Below are positions 1 to 11,911 of a stretch of DNA of 64,000 nucleotides, piece by piece (position 1 is the stretch's first letter; each line of letters starts with the position of its first letter). Origin of the DNA: Corinectria fuckeliana (lineage: Eukaryota; Ascomycota; Sordariomycetes; Hypocreales; Nectriaceae); assembly GCA_019137255.1 (NCBI GenBank), contig WPDH01000157.1, forward strand, positions 85,215 through 149,214, written 5' to 3'. Made by a program: the position numbers and the translations under genes. The notes below the pieces were generated by a model, which saw only the letters and a program-made list of their open reading frames with translations, was not told where the DNA came from and did no database searches.

Positions 1-3000
1 GGTGAATACCTAGAGAAGGAGCGAGTCTCGTTCCCCCGATTCTATTTCGTGGGTGACGAAGACTTGTTGGAGATGATTGGTAACAGCAACGACACGCTGC
101 GCATTGCCAAGCACTTCAAGAAGATGTTCGCAGGCTTGTCTGGCCTCATCATGGACGACGAGACTGTCATCTCTGGTTTTACATCGAAAGAAGGCGAGGC
201 TGTCCGGTTAAAGAAGGAGATCTCTTTGGCCAAGACCCCGAAAATCAACGACTGGTTGGCTCTCTTGGAGGGCGGTATGAAGGCTACCCTGGCCGAGTTG
301 CTAGCAGAGGCGGTTGACCACTACACCCCCATCTTCGAATCGGAAAAGATTGAACCTTCTGTCCTGAACGAGTTTATGGAGGCTTTCCCCAGCCAGATTG
401 TCGTTCTTGCTGCTCAGGTTGCTTGGACTACAGCTGTTGAAAAGTCCCTGGCAGCCGGTGGCCAAAACTTGAAGGCCCTGTTTGAGCGCGAGGTGGAGGT
501 CCTTCGTGTCCTTGCGGATACTGTCCTTGGAGATCTCGAAGCCATCCACCGGAAGAAGTGTGAACAGCTGATCACTGAGTGTGTTCACCAGCGCGACACG
601 ATCGAGAAGCTTTTCAATGCCAAAGCCGTGTCTCCTAGTTACTACCTCTGGCAGCTGCAGATGCGCTACGTGTACAACCCCGAGGGCGATTTCCTTGATC
701 GCCTGTCTATCAAGATGGCCAATGCAAAGCTCAACTATGGCTTCGAGTACTTGGGTGTGCCGGAACGACTTGTCCGCACTCCACTTACCGATCGATGCTT
801 CCTTACTCTCACTCAGGCCTTGTGTCAACGTCTCGGTGGTTCGCCTTATGGTCCTGCCGGAACGGGTAAGACGGAGTCAGTCAAAGCCCTGGGTGTGCAG
901 CTTGGTAGATTCACCCTCGTCTTCTGCTGTGACGATACCTTCGACTTCCAGGCCATGGGCCGAATCTTCCTGGGTATCTGTCAAGTAGGCGCTTGGGGTT
1001 GTTTCGACGAGTTTAACCGTCTAGAGGAACGTATTCTGTCTGCAGTCTCGCAGCAGATTCAGAATATCCAGCTCGGTCTCAAGGAAGGTGTGGAGGATGA
1101 CCAGTCGCAGATTGAGCTGGTCGGTCGCCAGCTCCACGTCAACGAGAACACCGGCATCTTCATCACCATGAACCCTGGCTATGCAGGCCGTTCCAACCTC
1201 CCTGACAACTTGAAGAAGCTCTTCCGCAGTGTGGCCATGTCCAAGCCCGACAAGGAACTCATTGCCGAGGTCATGCTCTACTCCCAGGGTTTCAACCAGG
1301 CAAAACAACTCTCCAAGCAGACGGTCCCGTTCTTCGACCAGTGTTCTGGCAAACTTTCCAAACAGGCTCACTACGATTTTGGTCTGCGTGCTCTGAAGAG
1401 CGTTCTGGTCAGCTCCGGTGGCCTCAAGCGTGCGCGTATGAGTACAGCTCACCTCGGCGCCGAAGAGGTTGTCGAGCCTGAGATTATCGTGCAGAGCATT
1501 CGTGAAACAATTGCGCCTAAGCTGATCAAGTCCGATGTTGATATCATGACCGCCATCGAGGCTGCGTGTTTCCCCAATGTGGACTATGTCCCTGCCAACC
1601 TCGAAGCCCTGGAGAATGCAATTCGTACAATCGCTGCCGAGCGCCACCTTGTTGTCAATGAGCTTTGGATGACCAAGGTCCTTCAGCTGTACCAAATCCA
1701 AAAGATTCATCACGGTGTCATGATGGTTGGTAACTCTGGCTCGGGAAAATCTGCTGCCTGGAGGCTTTTACTCGATGCTATGCAGAAGGTCGAGGGCGTT
1801 GAGGGCGTGTCTCATGTCATTGACTCGAAGGTCATGTCGAAAGAAGCCCTGTACGGAAACCTCGACTCTACTACCCGCGAATGGACAGATGGTCTGTTCA
1901 CGAGCATCTTGCGTAAGATCGTTGACAATCTTCGTGGTGAGGATTCCAAACGACACTGGATCGTCTTTGATGGTGACGTGGATCCTGAATGGGTTGAGAA
2001 CTTGAACAGTGTGCTTGACGATAACAAGCTGCTTACCCTACCCAACGGTGAGCGTCTCAATCTCCCGGCAAACGTTCGCATCATGTTCGAAGTCGAGACG
2101 CTCAAGTACGCCACCCTCGCCACTGTCAGTCGATGTGGTATGGTCTGGTTCAGTGAAGACACTGTCTCGCCTACCATGATGGTCAGCCACTACCTTCAAA
2201 AGCTGCGCAGTGTTCCATTCGAAGACCTGGATGAAGATAGTGTCGCAACTGGACATAGCCCCGCCAAGTCGTTGGCGATCCAAGGCCAGTTTGCAGATCT
2301 GCTCAATGTGTACTTGAATGAGGACGACCTCATCCTCCAAGCTTTGGAACGGGCTGAGGGATACAACCACATCATGGACTTCACTGTCGCGCGTGTACTC
2401 AACACCCTGTTTTCCTTGTTGAACAAGTCTGTCAGGGATGTCATCGAGTACAACGCTCAACACTCGGACTTCCCTCTTGATCCTGAGCAGATTGAAGGGT
2501 TCGCTTCCAAGAAGCTCCTGTTGGCGCTTGTCTGGGCCCTTACTGGTGACTGCCCTCTCGGCGATCGAAAGTCATTTGGTGATGACATCTGCGCCTTCGC
2601 TAACTTTGGCTCTCCGCCGCTCGATGGCACGTCGTCCTTGATCGATTTCGACGCAACCCTCCCTAAGGGTGATTGGTCGCCCTGGCAGAGCCAGGTTCCG
2701 ACTATAGAAGTCAATACGCACTCCATCACTCAGACCGATGTGGTCATCCCCACGCTGGACACGGTCCGACACGAGGCTGTGCTCTACTCCTGGCTTGCTG
2801 AGCACAAGCCCTTGCTGCTTTGTGGTCCTCCCGGTTCGGGTAAAACAATGACGCTCTTCAGTGCGCTGCGCAAGCTACCCAACATGGAGGTTGTCGGCCT
2901 CAACTTCTCCAGCGCTACCACTCCGGATCTTCTCATCAAGACCTTCGAACAGTACTGCGAGTACAAGAAGACTCTCAACGGTGTTATGCTTTCGCCGACC

Positions 3001-6000
3001 CAGATTGGCCGATGGCTGGTTGTCTTTTGCGATGAAATCAACTTGCCTGCCCCTGACAAGTACGGCACCCAGCGTGCCATCTCCTTCCTGCGCCAGCTTG
3101 TCGAGCACAATGGATTCTGGCGGACTTCCGACAAGTCCTGGGTTACACTGGATCGGATTCAGTTCGTCGGTGCTTGCAACCCTCCGACCGACGCTGGCCG
3201 TACCCCTATGGGCGCCAGGTTCCTCCGCCACGCTCCTCTCATCATGGTCGACTACCCCGGTGAGCTGTCTCTCAACCAGATTTACGGCACCTTCAACACG
3301 GCGGTGCTCAAGATCATACCCGCCCTTCGCGGATATGCGGAGCCTCTCACTCACGCCATGGTTCGCTTCTATCTCGAGTCCCAGAAGAAATTCACGCCAA
3401 AGATCCAGCCCCACTACGTCTACAGTCCACGTGAGTTGACTCGCTGGTGCCGTGGTGTGTACGAAGCTATCCGACCGCTTGAGACCTTGTCCATCGAGGG
3501 TCTCATCCGTATCTGGGCCCATGAAGCTCTCCGCCTATTCCAGGATCGTCTGGTCGCGGAAGATGAGCGGAAGTGGACCGATGATAGCGTGCGGCGCATT
3601 GCCCTGGAGCATTTCCCTACGATTGATGAGGAGAAGGCCCTTGGAGGCCCTATCCTCTTCTCCAACTGGCTTTCCAAGAACTACGTCCCGGTTCATCGCG
3701 AGCAGCTGAGAGATTTCGTCAAGGCCAGGTTGAAGACGTTTTGCGAAGAAGAGGTTGATGTCCCCTTGATCCTCTTTAACGATGTCTTGGAGCATGTGCT
3801 GCGCATCGACCGTGTCTTCCGACAACCCCAAGGACACTTGATTCTCATTGGTGTCAGCGGCAGTGGCAAGACTACGCTATCCCGCTTCGTCGCGTGGATG
3901 AATGGTCTCAAGGTCTTCCAGATCAAGGTTCACGGCAAGTACTCTGCTGAGGACTTTGACGACGATCTTCGAGATGTCCTCCGCCGGTGCGGTTGCAAGG
4001 GCGAAAAGGTATGCTTCATCATGGATGAGTCTAACGTCCTGGACTCGGGTTTCTTGGAGAGAATGAACACGCTACTGGCCAATGCCGAAGTTCCCGGTTT
4101 ATTTGAGGGAGACGAGTATGCGGCCCTCATGACAGCTTGTAAAGAGGGTGCCCAGCGACAAAACCTGCACCTGGACTCGCCTGAGGAGCTGTACAAGTGG
4201 TTCACTCAGCAAATCGTCAAGAATCTGCACGTCGTCTTCACCATGAACCCGCCGGAGGATGGCCTCTCGTCCAAGGCAGCCACTAGTCCTGCCTTGTTCA
4301 ACCGATGTGTGCTCAACTGGTTCGGAGACTGGTCTGACCAGGCACTCTTCCAGGTCAGCCACGAACTGACGCAGAAGATCGACTTGGATCGAGCAAACTT
4401 CAGCTGTCCCGATACCATCCCGGTTGCCTACCGCGGCCTTCAACTACCGCCCTCTCACAGGGAGACGGTGGTTAATTCAATGGTGTACATTCACTATTCC
4501 CTTCAGCGGTATAATGACAAATTGTTGAAGCAGCAAGGCAGGGTGACATTCCTCACGCCTCGACACTTCCTCGACTTTGTGGCCCAATTTGTCACGTTGT
4601 ACAATGAGAAACGTGAGGACCTCGAGGAGCAGCAGCGTCATCTCAATGTCGGTCTCGAGAAGCTTAGGGACACGGTCGACAAAGTGCGAGATCTCCGTGT
4701 GAGTCTCGCGGAAAAGAAGACTCAGCTGGAGCAGAAGGATGCGGAGGCAAACGAGAAGCTGCAGCGCATGGTGGCCGACCAGCGCGAGGCAGAGCAGAGA
4801 AAGAGCACGTCGCTGGAGATCCAGGCGGCGCTAGAGAAGCAGGAGTACGAGGTGGCGACGCGCAGAAAGGTTGTGCTGGAGGATCTCGCCAAGGCAGAAC
4901 CGGCTGTCGAAGAAGCCAGGGCCAGTGTCAGCAACATCAAACGTCAGCACTTGACTGAGATCAGGTCCATGGGCAACCCGCCTCAGGGTGTCCGTCTGGC
5001 TCTCGATGCGGTCTGCACACTGCTCAGTCACAAGATTACCGACTGGAAGGCTGTGCAGGCGGTGGTGCGAAAGGATAATTTCATTGCCAGCATCCTCGAG
5101 TTCAACAACGAGAAGCAGATGACCCGAACCCTCAGGAACAAGATGCGAAACGACTTCCTGTCTAACCCCGAATTCACGTTCGAAAAGGTCAACCGCGCTT
5201 CCAAGGCTTGTGGTCCCCTGGTCCAGTGGGTGACCGCTCAGGTCAACTACTCCGACATTCTGGACCGTGTTGGCCCCCTCAAGATCGAGGTCACCCAACT
5301 CGAAGAGAATGCTCTAGAGACCAAGGCCAATGCAAAGGCCGTCGAGAACAACATTGCCGAACTCGAGGCCAGCATCAACACATACAAGACCGAATATGCT
5401 GCGCTCATCAGTGAGACCCAGGCGATCAAGTCTGAGATGTCCAAGGTTCAGTTCAAGGTTGACCGCAGTGTCAGACTCTTGGACAGTCTGTCGTCCGAAC
5501 GAGTTCGTTGGGAGGATGGAAGCAAGTCTTTTGAGACCCAAATCAGCACCCTTGTTGGGGATGTCATTGTGGCCGCGGCCTTCCTCGCGTACAGCGGTCT
5601 CTACGATCAGACGTTCCGAAAATCCATGATTGACGACTGGCTCCACCAGCTTCACCTCTCTGGAATCCAGTACAAGTCGCCCAACCCTGTCACCGAATAT
5701 CTCTCCACAGCGGATGAGCGACTGGGCTGGCAGGAAAACACTCTCCCAGTCGATGACCTGTGCACGGAGAATGCCATCATTCTCAAGCGCTTCAACCGGT
5801 ACCCGCTCATCATCGATCCCTCGGGACGAATGACCGAGTTCCTGCAGCGGGAGTGCAAGGATCGTCGTTTGACAGTTACCAGCTTCTTGGACGACACGTT
5901 CACAAAGCAACTCGAGAGTTCCCTCCGATTCGGAAACCCGATCCTCATCCAAGATGCCGAGCACCTCGACCCCATCCTTAACCACGTCCTCAACAAGGAA

Positions 6001-8117
6001 TACCAAAAGACAGGCGGACGTACCCTCATCCAGCTTGGCAAGCAGGAAATCGATTTCTCGCCGGCTTTCAAGCTTTACCTGTCTACTCGAGACCCGTCAG
6101 CTACTTTCGCGCCGGACATTTGCAGTCGAACTACTTTCGTCAACTTTACGGTCACTCAGAGCAGTCTCCAGACTCAGTCCCTTAACGATGTCCTCAAGTC
6201 GGAGCGCCCTGACGTCGACGAACGACGCTCTAACCTCATCAAGCTGCAGGGAGAGTTCAAGATCCACCTACGCCAGCTCGAGAAGCGACTGCTTCAAGCC
6301 CTCAATGAGTCTCGCGGCAACATCCTAGATGACGACAACGTCATCGAGACCCTCGAGACGCTGAAGACAGAGGCGGCCGAGATTTCCACCAAGATGAGCA
6401 ACACTGAAGGCGTCATGGCCGAGGTTGAGGAAATCACACAGCAGTACAGCGTCATTGCCCGGTCTTGCAGTGCCGTCTTCGCTGTCTTGGAACAGCTTCA
6501 CTACCTCAACCACTTTTACCAATTCTCGCTCCAGTACTTCCTCAACATCTTCCAGTCAGTGCTGCACGGTAACAAGAACCTGGCCAACGAGACGAACCAC
6601 AATATTCGCCGCGACGTTATTGTCAAGGATCTGTTTGTCAACACGATCAAGCGGACTGTGCTGGGTCTGCTCCAGAAGGACCGCGTCACGTTGGGTATGC
6701 TGCTTGCACAGGCTTCCCCCTACAAGATGGATAAGTCCTTGATTGATGTCATTCTTGACAACCGCGTTGAAGGCAAGGATCTGTCCTCGGACCCCGATGG
6801 TAGAGACGAGGCGTTTGCACATGCCAAGAAGCTTAGCGTACTCAAGGAGAAGGTTGATGCCGTGGCGTCGGAGGATTGGGATAAGTTCTTCACTGAGGAG
6901 CTGGCTGAGAACTTTGTACCGACAATCTGGGATGAGAAGACCGAGGCCACTGACCAATCGCTCCTGTCTCTCCTGCTCCTCAAGCTCTTCCGCATGGACC
7001 GGTTCGTGCCCGCAGCGGAGCGCTTCGTGGGACAAGTCTTTGGGTCTGGCATCTTTGATGTCGTCGAGGACCTGAAGGAAACGGCTGAACAGGTATCCGC
7101 AACCCTGCCAATCTCGCTGGTGTCTAGTCCTGGCTTCGACGCCAGCTACAAGGTAGACAACCTTGTCGAGCGAATGCGCGTCAAGTGCACAAACATCGCC
7201 ATGGGTTCCAACGAGGGTCTTGCAAGTGCCGACAAAGCAATCAGCAACGCCGCCCAGACCGGCTCGTGGGTCTTGGTCAAGAACGTACACCTGGCTCCCA
7301 CGTGGCTTCAGAGCCTGGAGAAGCGTATGGAGTCGCTCAACCCACATGCCGACTTCCGCCTGTTCTTGTCCATGGAGGCCAGCCTCAAGATTCCAGTCAA
7401 CCTGCTCCGCGCCTCGCGCGTGCTCATGTACGAGCAGCCTGCGGGTGTGAGGGCCAACATGAAGGACTCCATGTCGTCGTTGTCCACTAGGGCCGGAAAG
7501 AGCCCAGTAGAGAGGACAAGGCTTTACCTGCTCCTGTCCTTCCTGCACGCCGTGGTGCAGGAGAGGTTGCGGTATGCGCCAAACTTGGGCTGGAAGGGCT
7601 TCTGGGAGTTCAACGACAGCGACGTAAGTGCACCATTATTCCCTCCAGTAAATCTGGTAAAGCTAACCTGTTGCAGTACGAATGCTCTACCTTCATTGTT
7701 GATACCTGGATCGATGGCGTGGCAGGTAACCGAACCAACATTGCTCCTCAGAACATTCCCTGGGAGATGGTGCGGTACCTAGTGACGGAGACGTATGGCG
7801 GCAAGATCGACGACGAGGGTGACTTCAAGCTGCTCTCCCAGCTCGTCACGACGTTCCTCACCCCGGCCGCGTACGAGGTTGACCACAAGCTCGTTGACGG
7901 ACCGGACGGAGGCCTCGTTGTCCCCTCGGGCACCAGCCTCCAGGACTTCATGGCTTGGATTCACAAGCTTCCCGAGCGCGAGCCACCTACATACCTCGGC
8001 CTGCCCGCCAATGCAGAGAAGCTACTCCTCAGCAACCTGGGCCGCAGTCTCATAGCCAACTTGCGCAAGGTGACGGATCTGTTGGACGAGGGAGAGCAGT
8101 TGGTGACGGAGGTATGA
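1..8117 (+). CDS. Cytoplasmic dynein heavy chain, C-terminal part (5' end outside window)
   Basis: Motor subunit of cytoplasmic dynein 1, the minus-end-directed microtubule motor that moves nuclei, endosomes and spindles. Exons 1-7623 and 7677-8117, with an intron at 7624-7676 (GTAAGT...TTGCAG); 2687 residues are visible. The frame is open from base 1 (reading YLEKERVSFPRFYFVGDED), so the tail and part of the linker, very roughly 1650 residues by comparison with the usual fungal length of about 4350, lie upstream. P-loops of AAA1-AAA4 are seen in order: GPAGTGKT (residue ~284 of the visible part), GNSGSGKS (~577), GPPGSGKT (~942) and GVSGSGKT (~1284). Walker B stretches include CFDEFNRL, FCDEINLP and FIMDESN. 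The coiled-coil stalk is coded at about 4600-4960 and 5290-5500, with the microtubule-binding tip between (IRSMGNPPQGVRLALDA). AAA5-AAA6 follow. It ends LDEGEQLVTEV, without the long C-terminal extension of animal dyneins. Fungal names are nudA (Aspergillus) and ro-1 (Neurospora). Convergent with the next gene. Confidence 0.97.
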
Positions 8118-8682
8118 TGCTGAAGGGCGTGGAAGAAAGGGATGCGTATTACTTTACATAAGAGTGGCATCTCAGATGCCAGGTTTCGTTTCACTTCTTG
8201 TACAGAGAGAGCTTGCTTCTGTGCTGGCTTTGGTTTTGGCTTTGGCTTTGTTAGATTGGCAGCCCGGCGGCGGCGCATCGGCAACGGACGGAGAAGACAA
8301 TTGTCCCACGGGAAATTAACAACTGGTTGATACCCCCTACCTCCAAGACTGATTGGTCTGGTTTCCTTTTCATTGTACGCTTCATGTTGAGGGAGAAGAA
8401 TGGGACTTGATAGAAGTTGTTTGGTATTTTGAATGCTACATATTGGCACCACGTTTTGGCTTGTGCGAAGCGAAGTGAAGTAATTGTATAAAATGTCATG
8501 TCATGTCATGTGAGAGCCTCAAGAGAATGGCGGGTATCTAGCGAACAGAGTAAGACACAAAGATATTTAAAAAGAAAAAAAAAAGAAAAAAGGGGGGAAA
8601 AGAAAGAAATATAGCCTGAACTCTTTCCATTCACTAGATACCAAACTCTTCCTTCCGAGTCCAACGCAAAAGCTCGCTTTTC
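8118..8682. other. Convergent 3' spacer between dynein and the Clr5 gene
   Basis: These 565 bp must hold both 3' UTRs. Visible items are a short ATGTC tandem run at about 8493-8512 and a purine-only A/G stretch around 8567-8610. I see no gene in it. Confidence 0.7.
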
Positions 8683-10477
8683 TCAAGCGACAGATCCATA
8701 CAGGGGACCAAAGCCACTAAGCAAAGGAATGTCGTTGCCGTCCTGGCCTGTCGCATACGACGCGTACTCTCCGAACTCCCCGAACAAGTCGAAACTCCCC
8801 ATGTCGGGCTCGTCGGCCGGGAAGGGAAGCTGCACGTTGAGGGTGGCGGAGACGTAGCGGCGCGTGTGCTGGAGCATGACGGCCTCAAAGGCCTTGTCGT
8901 CGTCGTCGGCGTCGACGAGCTTGTTCATCCAGGCGAACTTCCTGAGGAACTTGATCCAGAGCTCGGGCTCCTTCAAGCCAGCCACGGACTTGGCAGCGAC
9001 CTCGGCGCGCTGGAGGACGTCGACGGGCGAGTCCGGCGCACTGGGCTCGGTGCCAAGCATCCAGCACACGGTGACGAGAAGCTCGGAAGGGGAGATGCCC
9101 AGGGCAGACTCGCAAGTGGCATACCAGGGGGGCGGAGTGCCGTTCTGGACAGCAAGGAGCATGGCGTGCCAGAGGGTGCAGTAGAGCTGGACGTTGTCAC
9201 ACCACTGGCGTTGCAAGTGGCCGCAGCAGATGGAGGCAACCTCGGCCGGAATCTTGTTCTTGAGCTTCAGTTGTCTAACGCACCAGGTGACGCAGAAGCG
9301 CAGCGGGGAGCCGTCGCCGTCGCGGATGGTTTCAGCAAAGGGCTGGTTATAAACGTATTGATAGAGGAGGTCTTCCAGCGACAACGTTGGAGTTTGACCG
9401 TCGGCAGTAGCGAATGTCTTCTCGTAGACTTCCAAGCCATAGGAGAGGAAGTGATAGGTCACGAGGTCGATGGCCGAGTAGTTGTGGGGGATATCGCGGA
9501 GCGTGGTGTCGTCGATGAGGACCTTGCGGACGATGTCGCAAACGTGAGGATAGACGGCGTCCTTGGCCGAGGTCTCGTCGTGTTCCTCCATGCTCGCATT
9601 GAGCATCGAGAACAGAAAAGGCCGATCGGAACCGCTGCGTCGGACCTGATTTCGATAGCTCGAGAGTAGGTCCCGAGCAACCGTTGCGTTCTTGGGACGC
9701 TGGGCGACCCGTGCAAGCGAGGTGATGATCAGGCTCCTAGCCGAGACGGACGGTTCGGGCGAGCTGGGGAGGGACTCGAAAAGGTTCCGGTAGAGACCAA
9801 AGGCATTTTGGTCATCAGACATGGCGGCGCAGAAGTCGGCAACGAGTTTCTTTGCCTCGTCGTCAGATCCCCATGGATAGTGGATGAAGGGCAGTGGCGT
9901 GTCCGGCGGTGAAAGGACGTCTTCGATGTCGGTATCTTCATCGAGGAAGCTGGCGTCGGCGTCGGAGGTCACCGAGGTTGCAGATGCGTTACTTGGGACG
10001 TGAAGGGTGGCCTCGTTGCAGTTGCCGCTGCTAGGGACGTCGAGGAACGAATGAGGATCGTATCTGCGGCCGTTGGATTCCAGGTTCTTGAAGAAGTCGC
10101 TGACAATTTGCTCATTGGGCAATTCCTCGACCTTGATTGAATTCCGCGGGGCCCCAGTCTTGTCGGCCGAGTTGTACTTCCTCATCTCCCACTTCTCAAA
10201 CCGGTAGCCGTATTGCCGTTTGCTGTTGGGCGCAGACATCATCAGACGACACGGCACAGGGCATGCGGTTTGGTCGGACAAAGAGGTCAACATACCTGGC
10301 AACGAAGTCGAAGCGTCGCTTCATAAAGGCCATGACCACGACGAGAGTGTACGACTTCCATAGCTTACACAGCAAGGGCTTGTAGAAGTCCCAGGTGGCG
10401 TCGGTGATGCGAGTAGAGCGTCGATGCCTTTCCTTACGACCAAGCCCCCTCGTTACGGAGGCTGCAGTGTCCCCCAT
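8683..10477 (-). CDS. Clr5-domain protein, function unknown
   Basis: Exons in coding order are 10477-10296 and 10222-8683, with an intron at 10223-10295 (GTATGT...CAACAG); 573 residues. The N-terminus carries a Clr5-type fungal domain: W-D-F-Y-K-P-L-L-x-x-L-W, then a second helix, and YRFEKWEMRKYN after the splice junction. The intron sits inside this domain, and splicing joins FDFVAS to KRQYGYRFEKWEMRKY, which is what shows the two exons belong together. In known proteins the Clr5 domain is a small helical N-terminal module of fungal proteins, named for S. pombe Clr5 (silencing); most members have no assigned role. The remaining ~500 residues are acidic and serine-rich around 90-160, then helical, and match nothing I recognise. 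The start is the first ATG in frame with the domain. Divergent from the small ORF at 11369. Confidence 0.85.
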
Positions 10478-11368
10478 TGCGCCTGGCGGTCATTCGCTGG
10501 CTTCCTCGCACCTGTCCGAGGATGGTGAGGGTTCTGTAGAGCCGCAGGTCGAGCCGAGAAGAAGGGTCCGTGGACTCGAGAGCATCGGTGGTATCAAAGG
10601 CATGTTGGCCAGCCCGACGAGCACGGCGGCGGCCTTCCCTTAAGAGGCTTCCCTCAGTCGGTCGGCCAGTTGAGGAACTGACCCATGTTCTGGCCGGCCC
10701 AGATGGAAAGCCCAAACTACCGCCCGCAGCAAGCCACCTTGGGCGGTGGCCTTTGCGAGGCGACCTGTAGAGCCGCAGCCTTGGAGCAAAAGCCGCAATT
10801 GTAATTTCCAGCAGTCGCCGTGGCACTGCTCGGCGGAGCCTTCTGATTGGCATTTATCCAGAGGCCAACGCAGGTTAGGCCGGCGGCGCAGCTGCACCTT
10901 GGAGCCCCCGGCCGCATGACCCGAGATCCCGGACTGCGTGAGCATTTTGGAATTTGGGCTGAGCTGTTGGCGTGCTGGCGTGTGCTCTCCTGCTGACTTG
11001 ACAATCCCGACCACCGTAACTTAGTCCGTCCTCCGTACTCCGTAGTTGGGCTACCGACATCACGGCCCAATAATCGTCGTGTGAGCCGTGTTGCTGTTCT
11101 GTCAATGGCCAAGCCCGGTCCGTCGTTTACCGCCGGCAATGGTGTAGCAAGTAGGCAGGTCGGTTGGGACGTGTATATATGGAATGTGTGATTCCCACCC
11201 AAAGTACAATCAGCACATGCCGAGAGTCGCCGAATCCATCATCGGTTCCTATGAGTGCTTAAAACCCAAGGCATAGCCACATCGACATCAAAAAGGCCTC
11301 CGTCGGTTTGTTCTCCTCGACTCCTGGACTAATCATCAACACCCAGCCGTCGAAAAGATAGGAACAAC
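10478..11368. other. Divergent intergenic region
   Basis: These 891 bp separate the Clr5 gene (leftward) from the small ORF at 11369 (rightward). A TATA-like stretch TATATAT lies at 11174-11180, about 190 bp before the rightward ATG. GTACTCCGTA, a short palindrome-like motif also seen elsewhere in the window, is at 11035-11044. No gene recognised. Confidence 0.5.
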
Positions 11369-11911
11369 ATGGGCGCCCATATTCACTTGGACGATTTCCT
11401 CGAGCTCTATGGCGACGAATTCGACCAAAGAGAAACTTTGTACACACGCAGCCACCTGAGCGAAGAGCCACTGATTCCAAATGTATACGAACCTATTGTG
11501 TGCGAACCCGTCGAAGAGGACGAGCCTTGCCGTGCTCGCAGTGCTAGCCCGCGTCTCGAGAGTGGCACTTCTTTCTCGGCCGACCTCTGCATCGAACACT
11601 CACGCGATCCGTACAGCATATGCCAAGCTGCCGAACTTGTCAAACCACGGGGGCAGCGAAGATGTATAGAAGATAGGACAAAGCCAGCCCACTCGACGCA
11701 GCTAAGCAATCGATTCAATGGGAACAGAGACTTCAACAGCCAAGCAGACAAAACTCCCATCAAGAGGAGACACAAAGAGGGCTACCTCAACCAACAGCGA
11801 CCAGACATCTGCCGGAAACCGCCAAAGACACAATCGCGACAATCAAGCTTGGATGATTGGAGGGACGCTGGCGATAGGCTCTTTGGCCTCTCGTCAAGGA
11901 ACCGACAATGA
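11369..11911 (+). CDS. Small orphan ORF, 180 residues
   Basis: Single-exon ORF starting MGAHIHLDDFLELYGDEFDQ and ending SSRNRQ. It is hydrophilic, with an acidic N-terminal third (DEFD, EPVEEDEP) and a basic C-terminal half (KRRHKEGY, KPPKTQSRQ). No signal peptide, membrane segment or domain is seen. It may be a lineage-specific gene: the ATG has a TATA-like element upstream and the composition is not that of a frame shadow, since there is no gene on the other strand. I cannot assign a function, and a chance ORF is possible. Confidence 0.45.
   Translation: MGAHIHLDDFLELYGDEFDQRETLYTRSHLSEEPLIPNVYEPIVCEPVEEDEPCRARSASPRLESGTSFSADLCIEHSRDPYSICQAAELVKPRGQRRCIEDRTKPAHSTQLSNRFNGNRDFNSQADKTPIKRRHKEGYLNQQRPDICRKPPKTQSRQSSLDDWRDAGDRLFGLSSRNRQ

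Noticed and set aside
6556..7548. 330-codon ORF antisense to dynein
   Set aside because: It lies fully opposite conserved dynein sequence and has no domain; the dynein frame and motifs explain the openness.
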